Counted from the first letter of the stretch, positions 50,701 to 59,155 are shown. The stretch is DNA of 64,000 nt from JBDOQU01 sp039839375 (GCF_039839375.1 NZ_JBDOQU010000002.1:186001-250000), one strand, 5' to 3'. Numbers and translations: made by a program. The notes: generated by a model from the letters alone, not told the origin.

Positions 50701-50778
50701 TGGAAAAATGCTGCTCTGCAACATTTCTTAGAGAGGTTCTAAAATCCTGATTCACCTGAAAAATCTGGAGTCCCCCCG

Positions 50779-51318
50779 ATGCTCACCGTTGGCGACATCT
50801 TCCCCGAATTCGCCCTCAAGGCCGTCGTCTCGACCGACGTCAAGACCGCTTTTACCGACGTCACCCGCGACAGCGAGAAGGGCAAGTGGAAGATCGTGTT
50901 CTTCTGGCCGAAGGACTTCACCTTCGTCTGCCCGACCGAGATCGCCGCGTTCGGCAAGCTGAACGAGGAGTTCGAGGACCGCGACGCCGTTCTCTACGGC
51001 GCGTCGACCGACAGCGAATTCGTGCATCTGGCCTGGCGTCAGAACCATGCCGACCTGAAGGAGCTGCCCTTCGCCATGCTGTCGGACATCAAGCGGGAGC
51101 TGTCCCAGGCGCTCGGCATTCTGGACAAGGAAGAGGGCGTGGCCCTGCGCGCGACCTTCATCGTCGATTCGGACAATGTGATCCGCTTCGCTTCGGTCAA
51201 CGACCTCAGCGTCGGCCGCAACCCGCAGGAAGTGCTGCGCGTGCTGGACGCCCTGCAGACCGACGAGCTGTGCCCCTGCAACTGGCAGAAGGGCGAGGAG
51301 ACGCTGCAGGCCGCCTGA
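50779..51318 (+). CDS. ahpC: Alkyl hydroperoxide reductase peroxiredoxin AhpC
   Basis: A 179-residue two-Cys peroxiredoxin. The peroxidatic Cys is in DFTFVCPTEIAAF (about 54) and the resolving Cys in DELCPCNWQKGEE (about 170); the extra Cys in CPC is the AhpE/AhpC arrangement seen with AhpD partners in actinobacteria. It reduces peroxides using AhpD. GGAG precedes the ATG. It is divergent from oxyR and followed by ahpD after a 162-base gap that holds a repeat. Confidence 0.95.
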   Translation: MLTVGDIFPEFALKAVVSTDVKTAFTDVTRDSEKGKWKIVFFWPKDFTFVCPTEIAAFGKLNEEFEDRDAVLYGASTDSEFVHLAWRQNHADLKELPFAMLSDIKRELSQALGILDKEEGVALRATFIVDSDNVIRFASVNDLSVGRNPQEVLRVLDALQTDELCPCNWQKGEETLQAA

Positions 51319-51350
51319 CCGGCCGTTCGCGTCCCCTTACGTCGCCGGAA

Positions 51351-51441
51351 CCACCCTCACCCCAACCCCCTCTCCCGCAGAGCAGGAGAGGGGGCTATTG
51401 GACTCCCTCCCCTGCTCCGCGGGGGAGGGCCGGGGTGGGGG
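51351..51441. repeat. Composite palindromic repeat, copy 2 (inverted)
   Basis: This element is nearly the reverse complement of 45458-45549: CCACCCTCACCCCAACCCCC, a CTCTCC hairpin, then CTCCCTCCCC-TGCTCCG-CGGGGGAGGG and GGGGTGGGGGTG. It lies inside the ahpC-ahpD intergenic gap, where it may act as an mRNA-stability or attenuating hairpin. Confidence 0.8.
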
Positions 51442-51480
51442 TGTCTTCGTTTCCTCCCCGAACCGCTGGAGCCTCCCCCA

Positions 51481-52014
51481 ATGTCGATCGACGCCCTGAA
51501 AACCGCCCTGCCCGACTACGCCAAGGATTTGAAGCTGAACCTGTCGAACGTCGTGGCGACGCCGGGCCTGACCCCGCAGCAGCTCTGGGGCGCGGCGCTG
51601 GTTTCGGCGCTGGCCTCGCGCAACGCCACCGTCATCAAGGCGATCAATGCGGCGGCGGGCGAACATCTTTCCGATGACGCCGTCCGCGCCGCGAAGACCG
51701 CCGCCGCGCTGATGGGCATGAACAACATCTATTACCGCTTCGTCCATCTGGCGTCGGAGAAGGAATATTCGACCATGCCGGCGAAGCTGCGCATGAACGC
51801 CATCGCCAACCCCTGCGTCGACCATCTGGATTTCGAACTGTGGTCGCTCGCCGTCTCCGCCATCAATGGCTGCGGCATGTGCATCGACAGCCATGAGCAG
51901 GTGGTGGCGAAGAAGGGCGCGACGAAGGAGATGGTGCAGAACGTCATCCGCATCGCATCCGTCATCCACGCCGTCGCCGTGACGCTGGACGCGGAGGAGA
52001 AGCTGGCGGCCTGA
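51481..52014 (+). CDS. ahpD: Alkyl hydroperoxidase AhpD
   Basis: A 177-residue carboxymuconolactone-decarboxylase-fold protein. The active-site motif is INGCGMCIDSHEQVV (CxxC plus the downstream His), used to recycle AhpC with lipoyl/AhpD-type electron transfer. The N-terminus IDALKTALPDYAKDLKLNLSNVV is family-typical. GGAG lies ten bases upstream of the ATG. It is coupled by position to ahpC, despite the repeat between them. Confidence 0.95.
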   Translation: MSIDALKTALPDYAKDLKLNLSNVVATPGLTPQQLWGAALVSALASRNATVIKAINAAAGEHLSDDAVRAAKTAAALMGMNNIYYRFVHLASEKEYSTMPAKLRMNAIANPCVDHLDFELWSLAVSAINGCGMCIDSHEQVVAKKGATKEMVQNVIRIASVIHAVAVTLDAEEKLAA

Positions 52015-52152
52015 TTCCCGGTGGTCCGATCTCGCGCGATCCGCGCGGATGGATTCTCCGGGAACGTCTCTCCGGTTTTCCTGTTCGCATGGGGAGAAGA
52101 CGGCTTCGCCTTCGCGGCGGCCGTCCGCCCATACGGACAAGGAGAGACCATC

Positions 52153-52719
52153 ATGGCCAGACGCCTGGATGGAAAGACGATAGCGGTTCTGGTTTCCGAC
52201 GGATTCGAGCAGGTGGAGATGACCCGCCCCGTCGAGGCCCTGAAGGAGGCCGGCGCGACCGTCCGCCTCGTCAGCCCGGAAAGCGGCGACGTTCACGGCA
52301 ACCATCATCGTGAGCATGGCGACGCCTTCCCCGTCGATGTGGAGCTGGGGTCGGCCATGGACAGCGACTATGACGGCCTGCTGATCCCCGGCGGCCTGTT
52401 CAGCCCCGACCTTCTGCGCACCGACGACCGGGCGCTCAGCTTCGTGAAGGCCTTCTTCAGGGACGGCCGGCCTGTCGCCGCGATCTGCCACGGTCCGCAG
52501 GTGCTGATCAGCGCCGGGCTGGCGAAGGGCCGCAGGATGACAGGCTACAAGGCGATCCAGATCGATCTCGCCAATGCCGGCGCGACCGTGGAGGACCAGC
52601 CGGTGGTAACCGACCAGGGGGTGGTGACCAGCCGCTCGCCCGACGACATCGACGCCTTCAACCCGAAGATGATCGAGGAGTTCGCCGAGGGCCGCCACAG
52701 CCGGCACGCCGCCGAATAA
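52153..52719 (+). CDS. PfpI/DJ-1 family protein
   Basis: A 188-residue class I glutamine-amidotransferase-fold protein. The nucleophile Cys sits in AAICHGPQVLISAGL, with the elbow Glu in SDGFEQVEMTRP, and the tail reads GVVTSRSPDDIDAFNPKMIEEF. Members act as proteases, glyoxalases or deglycases against stress damage; which applies here is not known. GGAGAGACC precedes ATG 52153. The frame is open upstream to 52021 but lacks a start signal there. Confidence 0.93.
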   Translation: MARRLDGKTIAVLVSDGFEQVEMTRPVEALKEAGATVRLVSPESGDVHGNHHREHGDAFPVDVELGSAMDSDYDGLLIPGGLFSPDLLRTDDRALSFVKAFFRDGRPVAAICHGPQVLISAGLAKGRRMTGYKAIQIDLANAGATVEDQPVVTDQGVVTSRSPDDIDAFNPKMIEEFAEGRHSRHAAE

Positions 52720-52762
52720 TCACGCTCCCCGACCAAGCCCCCGAACAGAAAGGACCGCCCCC

Positions 52763-52975
52763 ATGGGACATGTCTATGCCGTGACGGAGATCGTTGGATC
52801 CTCGGAATCAAGCATCGAGGACGCCATCCAGACCGCCGTCGAACGCGCCTCCCAGACGCTGAAGAACCTGCAATGGTTCGAGGTCGGGGAGATTCGCGGC
52901 CATATCGAAGGCGGCAAGGTCGGCCATTATCAGGTGACCCTGAAGCTCGGCTTCCGCCATGAGGGGCGGGATTAG
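52763..52975 (+). CDS. Dodecin (flavin-binding)
   Basis: A 70-residue protein. The pattern VYAVTEIVGSSESSIEDAIQTAVERASQTLKNLQWFEVGEIRGHIEGGKVGHYQVTLKLGFR matches dodecins, with the flavin-stacking Trp in NLQWFEV. Dodecins form hollow dodecamers that store or buffer flavins, which limits flavin-driven redox stress. AAAGGA precedes the ATG. It follows pfpI by 43 bases. Confidence 0.93.
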   Translation: MGHVYAVTEIVGSSESSIEDAIQTAVERASQTLKNLQWFEVGEIRGHIEGGKVGHYQVTLKLGFRHEGRD

Positions 52976-53328
52976 GGCCCGTTGCGCTTGATTATCCCGG
53001 CGCGTCGGTGGTCACGATAGCCGGCGGGGGCTTGACTTCCGCCGGCAAATGGCCAGCTTTGGCTTATGACCATGGCGATCCATATACCCGCACCCCTTCC
53101 TGGAGTGCGCTTTATCGCGGGAGCGTAGCCCCCGGTCCGGACGCCATGCGCCCCCGGGCCGAGGGGGCGGACATGCGGCATCGCATGTGAAGTATCGCGG
53201 AGGACGTAGAACCGTCCCGCGACATCGGCGCTAAATCACGACAACGAGAATTTCAGCCGGATCGGCGATCGCCTCCGGAACCGCTTGACCCAAGCGGTGA
53301 CGGGGGCCGTCGCGCGACGGCGACATGG
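52976..53328. other. Intergenic stretch before rnk, no recognised gene
   Basis: The 353 bases show no ORF with credible start signals and no tRNA-like fold that I can see. It holds a hairpin GCCGGCGG (53020-53027) with CCGCCGGC (53039-53046), a plausible terminator for dodecin without a U-run, a GC-rich middle, and two tight hairpins at 53280-53321 just upstream of rnk. Confidence 0.6.
53280..53321 (+). promoter_or_regulatory. Tandem hairpins in the rnk leader
   Basis: Hairpin 1 is ACCGCTTG-ACC-CAAGCGGT (53280-53298, perfect 8-bp stem). Hairpin 2 is the 16-base perfect palindrome GCCGTCGCGCGACGGC (53306-53321). Hairpin 2 ends seven bases before ATG 53329 and would cover the ribosome binding region, which has no Shine-Dalgarno. 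Translational control is inferred. Confidence 0.5.
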
Positions 53329-53793
53329 ATGTACGAAATGCAAAACAGCAAGAACAGCCGGCGGAAGCCGGCCATCACGGTCTGCCGGTCAGACCACGCG
53401 AAACTATCGGATCTGGCGACGGCGGCGGAAGCCAGCGCGCCGGAGGCAGCGGAGGAACTGCTCGGCGAGCTTGACCGCGCGCGCATCGTGGCCGACGGGT
53501 CGCTGCCCGCCCGGATCGCGCGGATCGGGTCGACAGTCGAATACAAGCCCGACACCGGCGAGGCCAGGACGGTCACGCTGGTTCTTCCCGGCCAGGCCGA
53601 TATCGCGGCGGGCAGGGTTTCCGTCCTCACCCCCATCGGAACCGCCCTGATCGGGCTGGCCGCCGGCCAGACCATAAGCTGGACGGCGCGCGATGGCCGC
53701 CGGCACGATCTGACCGTCCTCGCCGTCGGCCAGCCGGAACCGGCGAAGGTCGAGCGGAACTGGAGCCAGCACACGGCGATCGGCGCCGCCTGA
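53329..53793 (+). CDS. rnk: Nucleoside diphosphate kinase regulator (Rnk), GreA/GreB-like
   Basis: A 154-residue protein. A short N-terminal region (RRKPAITVCRSDHAKLSDLATAAEASAPEAAEELLGELDRARIV) precedes the GreA/GreB C-terminal FKBP-like fold (about 65-150) with GSTVEYKPDTGEARTVTLVLPGQADIAAGRVSVLTPIGTALIGLAAGQTISW. Rnk lacks the long coiled-coil of Gre factors; it binds RNA polymerase. ATG 53338 (MQNSK) is a possible alternative start. Confidence 0.92.
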   Translation: MYEMQNSKNSRRKPAITVCRSDHAKLSDLATAAEASAPEAAEELLGELDRARIVADGSLPARIARIGSTVEYKPDTGEARTVTLVLPGQADIAAGRVSVLTPIGTALIGLAAGQTISWTARDGRRHDLTVLAVGQPEPAKVERNWSQHTAIGAA

Positions 53794-53849
53794 CCCGACG
53801 CCGGGAATGCCGGCGGCGCGCCGGCGAGCTTTGAGGGGGAAGTTCGAGA

Positions 53850-55124
53850 ATGAAAATCATCGTCCTGGGCGCGGGCGTGATCGGGATCACGACCGCCTGG
53901 TATCTCGCGGAAGCCGGGCACGAGGTGGTGGTGATCGACAGGCGGGACGGCCCCGCGCTGGAGACCAGCTTCGCCAATGCGGGCGAAGTGTCGCCCGGCT
54001 ACTCCACGCCCTGGGCGGGCCCCGGCATGCCGGTCAAGGCCGTGAAATGGCTGCTCATGCGCCACGGCCCGCTGGTCCTCAGGCCAAAGCTCGACCCCGC
54101 CATGTGGCGCTGGCTGCTCCAGATGCTTCGGAACTGCACCGCCGCGCGGTATGCCGCGAACAAGGCGCGCATGGTGCCGATCGCGGAATACAGCCGCGAC
54201 TGCCTGCGGGCGCTCCGCGCGGAAACCGGCATCGCCTATGACGAGCGCAGCCTCGGCACCCTCCAGCTTTTCAGAACGCAAAAGCAACTCGACAGCGTCG
54301 GCGAGGATATCGCCATCCTGAAGGAATACGGGGTCGCTCATGAACTGCTCGACCCGCAAGGCTGCGTCGGGGCCGAACCCGCCCTGGCGGCGGTGCGGGA
54401 GAAATTCGTCGGCGGCCTCAGGCTTCCGGGCGACGAGACGGGCGATTGCCAGATGTTCACCCGGCAACTCGCCGCCTTGTGCGCGGAGCGAGGGGTGACG
54501 TTCCGCTACGGGACCAGCATCCGCTGGCTGGATGTGAGCGGCGGGAGGATTTCCGGGGTGGAGACCAATTCCGGAACCGTGACCGCCGATGCCTATGTGG
54601 TCGCCCTCGGCAGCTATTCCCCGCTGCTTCTCCGGCCCATCGGCGTTCCGGTTTCCGTCTATCCGGTGAAGGGCTATTCGATGACGATCCCCATCGGGAA
54701 CCCGGACGCAGCACCCGTTTCGACGGTCATGGACGAATCCTACAAGATCGCCATAACGCGGCTTGGTGACCGGATCCGCGTCGGCGGCACGGCGGAGATC
54801 TGCGGCTACGATCTGCGGCTTCACGATTCCCGGCGCGCGACGCTGGAACATTCGGTCGGCGATTTGTTTCCAGGCGGCGGATCGACGGCCGACGCCAGCT
54901 TCTGGTGCGGCCTGCGCCCGATGACCCCCGACGGCCCGCCGCTGATCGGCGGCGCGCGGTATCCGAACCTCTATCTGAACACCGGCCATGGAACGCTGGG
55001 CTGGACGATGGCCTGCGGCTCGGGCCGGATGCTGGCCGATCTCGTCTCCGGCCGCTCGACCGACATCGACCCCGCCAGCCTGGCCCCTGACCAGTCCCCG
55101 AATCTCACCGCAAAAGCGGCGTGA
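53850..55124 (+). CDS. dadA: D-amino acid dehydrogenase small subunit
   Basis: A 424-residue FAD-dependent oxidoreductase. The dinucleotide fold is at the N-terminus (IIVLGAGVIGITTAWYLAEAGHEVVVIDRRDGPALETSFANAGEVSPGYSTPWAGPG). The DadA signature continues with ETGDCQMFTRQLAALC, YPVKGYSMTIPI, FWCGLRPMTPDGPPLIG and NTGHGTLGWTMACGSGRMLADLVSG. It oxidises D-alanine and other D-amino acids to keto acids at the inner membrane. GGGGGAAG precedes the ATG. No alr or lrp partner is adjacent. Confidence 0.95.
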   Translation: MKIIVLGAGVIGITTAWYLAEAGHEVVVIDRRDGPALETSFANAGEVSPGYSTPWAGPGMPVKAVKWLLMRHGPLVLRPKLDPAMWRWLLQMLRNCTAARYAANKARMVPIAEYSRDCLRALRAETGIAYDERSLGTLQLFRTQKQLDSVGEDIAILKEYGVAHELLDPQGCVGAEPALAAVREKFVGGLRLPGDETGDCQMFTRQLAALCAERGVTFRYGTSIRWLDVSGGRISGVETNSGTVTADAYVVALGSYSPLLLRPIGVPVSVYPVKGYSMTIPIGNPDAAPVSTVMDESYKIAITRLGDRIRVGGTAEICGYDLRLHDSRRATLEHSVGDLFPGGGSTADASFWCGLRPMTPDGPPLIGGARYPNLYLNTGHGTLGWTMACGSGRMLADLVSGRSTDIDPASLAPDQSPNLTAKAA

Positions 55125-55245
55125 GCCTCCGCCGGGACGGTGGAGCGGATGGCCGCGCCGCCATCCGGTTTACCCGCGATGGAGGCATGGCTGGTAATGT
55201 CCGACGTCGAATGATTCTTCCGGGACGGTTGTAGAGGGAACGCGC

Positions 55246-56865
55246 ATGCAGAGCATCTTCAGGCTGTCGCTGCTCAGCCGGTATTCGGCCTTCGCGGCCT
55301 GCGTTCTTCTGGCCGCTGTCTTTCTCCTGGCCCCGATCGATCATTGGTCGGGGCCGGTCCTGGCCGCCCTGTTCGTGATCCTGTCGGCGATCGGCATTTA
55401 CGACCTGATCCAGACCCGGCATTCGATCACCCGGAATTATCCAGTCATCGGGCATATCCGCTATCTGGTCGAATCCGTCCGGCCGGAGCTTCGCCAGTAT
55501 CTGTTCGAGACCGACTTCGAAAAGCTGCCCTTTTCCAGGATGCAGCGATCGCTGGTCTATGCCCGCGCCAAGCAGGAGCCGGACCAGCGGCCGTTCGGCA
55601 CGGTCCTGGACACGAGAGCCGAGGGCTACGAATTCATCGGCCATTCGGTGCGCCCGGCGCCGCTTGCCGACCCGACGACGTTCCGCACAACGATCGGCAA
55701 CGACCAGTGCCGGCAGCCCTATTCGGGATCGGTCCTCAATATCTCGGCCATGAGCTTCGGCTCGCTGAGCGGCAACGCCATCATGGCCCTGAACAAGGGC
55801 GCGAAGCTGGGCGGGTTCGCGCAGGACACCGGCGAGGGTAGCGTCAGCCCCTATCACAGACGCCATGGCGGCGACCTGGTCTGGCAGATCGCCAGCGGCT
55901 ATTTCGGCTGCCGGAACGAGGATGGGAGCTTCTGCCCCGACCGTTTCGCGGCGCAGGCCGCCGACGACCGGATCAAGATGATAGAGGTGAAGCTGAGCCA
56001 GGGCGCCAAGCCCGGCCATGGCGGCATTCTGCCGGGGCACAAGGTCAGTCCGGAGATCGCCGAGACCCGCGGCATCCCGGTGGGCCTGGAATGTGTGTCG
56101 CCCGCCTCCCACGGCAGCTTCTCGACCCCCATCGAGATGATGCAGTTCCTGGCGAAGCTGCGCGAGCTGTCGGGCGGCAAGCCCGTCGGCTTCAAGCTCG
56201 CCATCGGCCAGCCCTGGGAGTTCATGGCGATCGTGAAGGCGATGCTGGAAACCGGGATCGTGGCGGATTTCGTGGTCGTCGACGGTTCCGAAGGCGGCAC
56301 CGGCGCGGCGCCGCTGGAACTCAGCAACCATGTCGGCACGCCGATGCGGGAGGCCCTGCTGCTGGTCCACAACACGATCGTCGGCGCGGGCCTACGCCCC
56401 AAGATCCGGATCGGCGTCAGCGGCAAGATGATCTCCGCCTTCGATCTCGCCTCGGCGCTGGCGATGGGGGCGGACTGGGTCAACGCGGCGAGGGCGTTCA
56501 TGTTCGCCATCGGCTGCATCCAGTCGCAGAGCTGCCACACCAACAAATGCCCGACCGGCGTGGCGACACAGGACCCGCTGCGGCAGCGGGCGCTGGCGGT
56601 GCCGGACAAGGCGCAGCGGGTGGCTAATTTCCACCGGGGCACCCTGCACGCGCTGGCGGAGCTTCTGGCCGCCGCCGGCCTGGAGCATCCCTCGCAATTG
56701 CGGCCCCATCACCTGGCACAGCGCATCAGGACCACGGAGATCAAGCTGCTGTCCCAGTCGCTCCCCTATCTGGAGCCGGGCGAATTGCTGACCGGCGCGA
56801 CCGATCACGCGTTCTACGCCAACACCTGGTCGATCGCCCGCCCGGACCGCTTCGGCGTCGCCTGA
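55246..56865 (+). CDS. FMN-binding glutamate synthase family protein
   Basis: A 539-residue membrane-anchored flavoenzyme. Two N-terminal helices (AFAACVLLAAVFLLAP and VLAALFVILSAIGIYDLI) are followed by a GltB-like FMN/glutamate-synthase domain (about 120-500). It contains LNISAMSFGSLSGNAIMALNKGAKLGGFAQDTGEGSVSPYHRRHGGDLVWQIASGYFG, PGHGGILPG, VVDGSEGGTGAAP and GADWVNAARAFMFAIGCIQSQSCHTNKCPTGVATQDP. The Cys of the last motif fit a [3Fe-4S] site. The ammonia-channelling amidotransferase domain is absent, so this is a YerD/GltS-like stand-alone synthase core. It ends where the VapC remnant begins. Confidence 0.92.
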   Translation: MQSIFRLSLLSRYSAFAACVLLAAVFLLAPIDHWSGPVLAALFVILSAIGIYDLIQTRHSITRNYPVIGHIRYLVESVRPELRQYLFETDFEKLPFSRMQRSLVYARAKQEPDQRPFGTVLDTRAEGYEFIGHSVRPAPLADPTTFRTTIGNDQCRQPYSGSVLNISAMSFGSLSGNAIMALNKGAKLGGFAQDTGEGSVSPYHRRHGGDLVWQIASGYFGCRNEDGSFCPDRFAAQAADDRIKMIEVKLSQGAKPGHGGILPGHKVSPEIAETRGIPVGLECVSPASHGSFSTPIEMMQFLAKLRELSGGKPVGFKLAIGQPWEFMAIVKAMLETGIVADFVVVDGSEGGTGAAPLELSNHVGTPMREALLLVHNTIVGAGLRPKIRIGVSGKMISAFDLASALAMGADWVNAARAFMFAIGCIQSQSCHTNKCPTGVATQDPLRQRALAVPDKAQRVANFHRGTLHALAELLAAAGLEHPSQLRPHHLAQRIRTTEIKLLSQSLPYLEPGELLTGATDHAFYANTWSIARPDRFGVA

Positions 56866-56940
56866 AAGCTGCTCCGCCAGCGCGTTGAATTTCTCACGGA
56901 GGCAGACGGGTAGGTCTTCCACATAGATGTAGTCAGCATC
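56866..56940 (-). pseudogene. VapC-type PIN toxin N-terminal remnant
   Basis: Directly after vapB, one frame reads DADYIYVEDLPVCLREKFNALAEQLS. This lines up with the VapC N-terminal stretch DTNICIYVIKxxPxxLRExFNxLAEQLC. The initial codons ATGCTGAC are present but out of frame with it, suggesting a small deletion between them. The similarity stops exactly at the stop codon of the convergent FMN enzyme gene, so about 100 C-terminal residues are lost. The toxin is almost surely inactive. Confidence 0.6.
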
Positions 56941-57172
56941 AGAAGGGCTCGCGTTCTTCCGCTGCCGGCTGCTCACGCTCGCTTGGAAAATCGTCGCTCA
57001 CTCGCGGGCCGCACAGGAAGAGATCGTCCCACCGCTTGCCTTGCGGCACGACCACGCGGCTGTGGCCGATCTTGAGAATATCGACCTGATGCACATCCTC
57101 GGGAAAGGCGACCGCCTTGGGCAGCCGGACCACCTGACTGCGGTTGCTGGTAAACACGGTCGAACTGGTCAT
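56939..57172 (-). CDS. vapB: Orphan VapB-type antitoxin (AbrB fold)
   Basis: A 77-residue protein starts MTSSTVFTSNRSQVVRLPKAVAFPEDVHQVDILKIGHSRVVVP, the swapped-hairpin AbrB DNA-binding domain of VapB. Its C-terminal toxin-binding tail is DDFPSEREQPAAEEREPF. GGAGGCAGTC precedes ATG 57172, so translation looks intact. Its toxin partner survives only as a stump. The frame is open to 57208. Confidence 0.88.
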   Translation of the reverse strand: MTSSTVFTSNRSQVVRLPKAVAFPEDVHQVDILKIGHSRVVVPQGKRWDDLFLCGPRVSDDFPSEREQPAAEEREPF

Positions 57173-57213
57173 GACTGCCTCCCATTTGGGATATTCACGG
57201 CGGCGCATCTTCG

Positions 57214-57813
57214 CTACGCCGGGACGCCGCTGATCCGCAGTCCGTCGAGCAAGACCCGGAAGCTTTCAACGACCTTCTTCGAGGTTTCCTCCGGATCGTC
57301 GGAACCGGCGATCCATTGGGCCGCATAGCTGCTGGCCCCGTTGATGAGCCGGGCGCCCGCCTCGGGATCGATGTCCACGATAATGCCGTCCTCCCGCAGG
57401 GCACTTAAGCTCCTGGCCACGGCGGCAATGCAGCCATTGGCGCTCGGCCAACGCGCCGGGTCGCCCAGGACGGCCGGGCCGTCACGGAACATGATGCGCT
57501 GGATCTCCGGCTCAAGCGCCATCTCGACATAACCGACATTCTCGTCGACGAAACCCTGCCAGCGCGTCGGCGCCTTCGCCGCAATGGCCGACAGCCGCGC
57601 GGTCATCTCGGCGTCGATTTCCGTGACGACCGCCTGCAGCAGCCCTTTCTTGTCGCCGAAATGGTGATAAAGCGCGCCGCGGGTCAGCCCCGCCGCGGCG
57701 GTGAAGTCATCCATCGACGAGTCCGCATAGCCCACCGTGCCGAACGCGTGCCGCGCGGCCGCAATGAGCTTGGTGCGCGTTTCGGCGATCATCTCCTTGC
57801 GCGGCCTGGGCAT
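57214..57813 (-). CDS. TetR-family repressor of the divergent MFS gene
   Basis: A 199-residue regulator with HTH ETRTKLIAAARHAFGTVGYADSSMDDFTAAAGLTRGALYHHFGDKKGLLQAVV (about 10-60) and a TetR C-terminal domain (DENVGYVEMALEPEIQRIMFRDGPAVLGDPARW). GAGGAGAACG precedes the ATG. The 121 bases between it and the MFS gene contain three copies of a CATAC-N5-GTATG-type site, so repression of both promoters is inferred. Confidence 0.93.
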   Translation of the reverse strand: MPRPRKEMIAETRTKLIAAARHAFGTVGYADSSMDDFTAAAGLTRGALYHHFGDKKGLLQAVVTEIDAEMTARLSAIAAKAPTRWQGFVDENVGYVEMALEPEIQRIMFRDGPAVLGDPARWPSANGCIAAVARSLSALREDGIIVDIDPEAGARLINGASSYAAQWIAGSDDPEETSKKVVESFRVLLDGLRISGVPA

Positions 57814-57831
57814 TCGTTCTCCTCAATTCTT

Positions 57832-57898
57832 ATACGTCGCGTATGTTAATTGACATACACGACGTATGTGATTATCTGATTTGCATACGCCACGTATG
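57832..57898. promoter_or_regulatory. Three TetR operator copies
   Basis: ATACGTCGCGTAT (57832-57844), ACATAC-ACGAC-GTATGT (57853-57869) and CATAC-GCCAC-GTATG (57884-57898) share the half-site CATAC. Centres are 23 and 30 bases apart. They fill the gap between the TetR and MFS genes. Confidence 0.85.
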
Positions 57899-57934
57899 TA
57901 ACTGGCGCATCCATGGAAATCAAGGAGCGTCCCC

Positions 57935-59155
57935 ATGCCCAATCCCTATAGGGAAGTTTTCCGGACTCCGGGAGCCAAGGGGTTCTCGGCCGCCGCCTTC
58001 GTCGCACGCCTGCCTGTCGCGATGGCCCCTATCGGCATCGTCGCTATGCTGTCCCAGACTCATGGCGAGTACTGGCTGGCCGGCGCGGTCTCGGCGACTT
58101 TCGCCCTGACAAACGCCTTCGTCGCCCCCCAGATCTCGCGCCTGGTGGACCGTCTCGGCCAGACGGCCGTCGCGGCCCCGGCGACAGCCTTGTCGGTCGT
58201 GGCCTTTGTCGCGCTCATCGTGGCGACCCGACAGGGCTGGCCCAACTGGACGCTCTTTGCGTCGGCCTTTCTGGCGGGGGCGATGCCCAGCATTCCGGCC
58301 CTGGTTCGCGCCCGCTGGACCGAAATCTTCCGCAATCGCCCCGAACTGAACACCGCCTTCGCCTTTGAATCCGCGCTGGACGAGTTGGTCTACATTGCGG
58401 GCGCATCGCTTTCCGTCGGCTTGGCCGTCGCGCTCTTCCCGGAAGCCGGCATGATGATCAGCACCGCCTTTCTGGCGTTCGGAACCGCTTCCTTCCTCCT
58501 GCAGCGCTCGACGGAGCCGAAGGTCCGTGCCCTTGACAGCGGCGCGCCCCAGGGATCGGCCATCCGGCTGCGCCCGGTGCAGATCGTCACGCTCGCTCTC
58601 GTCTTCGTGGGATCCATCTTCGCAACGGCCGAAGTGAGCGCCGTGGCGATCACCAAGGACCTTGGCCAGCCGAACGCAGCCAGCCTTGTCATCGGCGTCT
58701 ACGCGGTCGGTTCGTTCGTGATCGGCCTGATCCTTGGCGCCGTGAATCCTCGCATGCCGCTGCAACGCCAGCTCCTCATCGCGGTGAGCGTGCTCGCCAT
58801 CACCGCCCTGCCCCTGCTCGTCGCCGGCACGACGGTTCTCCACCTCGCCGTCGCCGTCTTCGTCAGCGGAATCGCCGTTTCGCCCACCTTCATCACGGCC
58901 TTCGGCCTGATCGAGCGCCGCGTGCCGGAGTCGATGCTGACTGAAGGGATCACCTGGGTGATGACCGGCATCGGCGCCGGCATGGCGCTCGGCGCATTCG
59001 TTACAGGTTGGGTCGTCGACAATTTCGGGGCGCAGAACGGGTTCTGGGTCTCGGTTGCGGCCGGCGCCGCAGCGGTACTGACCGTGGGGCTGGGCCAGCG
59101 GAGCCTGTCCGGCGAGCGAGCGGCCAGGAACCCTCTGCCGCAACCGGCGGAGTGA
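57935..59155 (+). CDS. MFS transporter
   Basis: A 406-residue membrane protein with about twelve helices and the typical short inter-helix loops. It begins MPNPYREVFRTPGAKGFSAAAFVARLPVAMAPIGIVAMLS, and LVDRLGQTAVAAP is the MFS loop 2-3 region. It resembles drug-efflux-type MFS proteins (YfkF/EmrD-like groups). The substrate is unknown. The divergent TetR repressor with three operators suggests ligand-induced efflux. AAGGAGCG precedes the ATG. Confidence 0.9.
   Translation: MPNPYREVFRTPGAKGFSAAAFVARLPVAMAPIGIVAMLSQTHGEYWLAGAVSATFALTNAFVAPQISRLVDRLGQTAVAAPATALSVVAFVALIVATRQGWPNWTLFASAFLAGAMPSIPALVRARWTEIFRNRPELNTAFAFESALDELVYIAGASLSVGLAVALFPEAGMMISTAFLAFGTASFLLQRSTEPKVRALDSGAPQGSAIRLRPVQIVTLALVFVGSIFATAEVSAVAITKDLGQPNAASLVIGVYAVGSFVIGLILGAVNPRMPLQRQLLIAVSVLAITALPLLVAGTTVLHLAVAVFVSGIAVSPTFITAFGLIERRVPESMLTEGITWVMTGIGAGMALGAFVTGWVVDNFGAQNGFWVSVAAGAAAVLTVGLGQRSLSGERAARNPLPQPAE

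Noticed and set aside
52976..53279. Possible tRNA or riboswitch before rnk
   Set aside because: No cloverleaf, T-loop (GTTCRANNC) or known riboswitch core was found by eye. Only a terminator-like hairpin can be supported.
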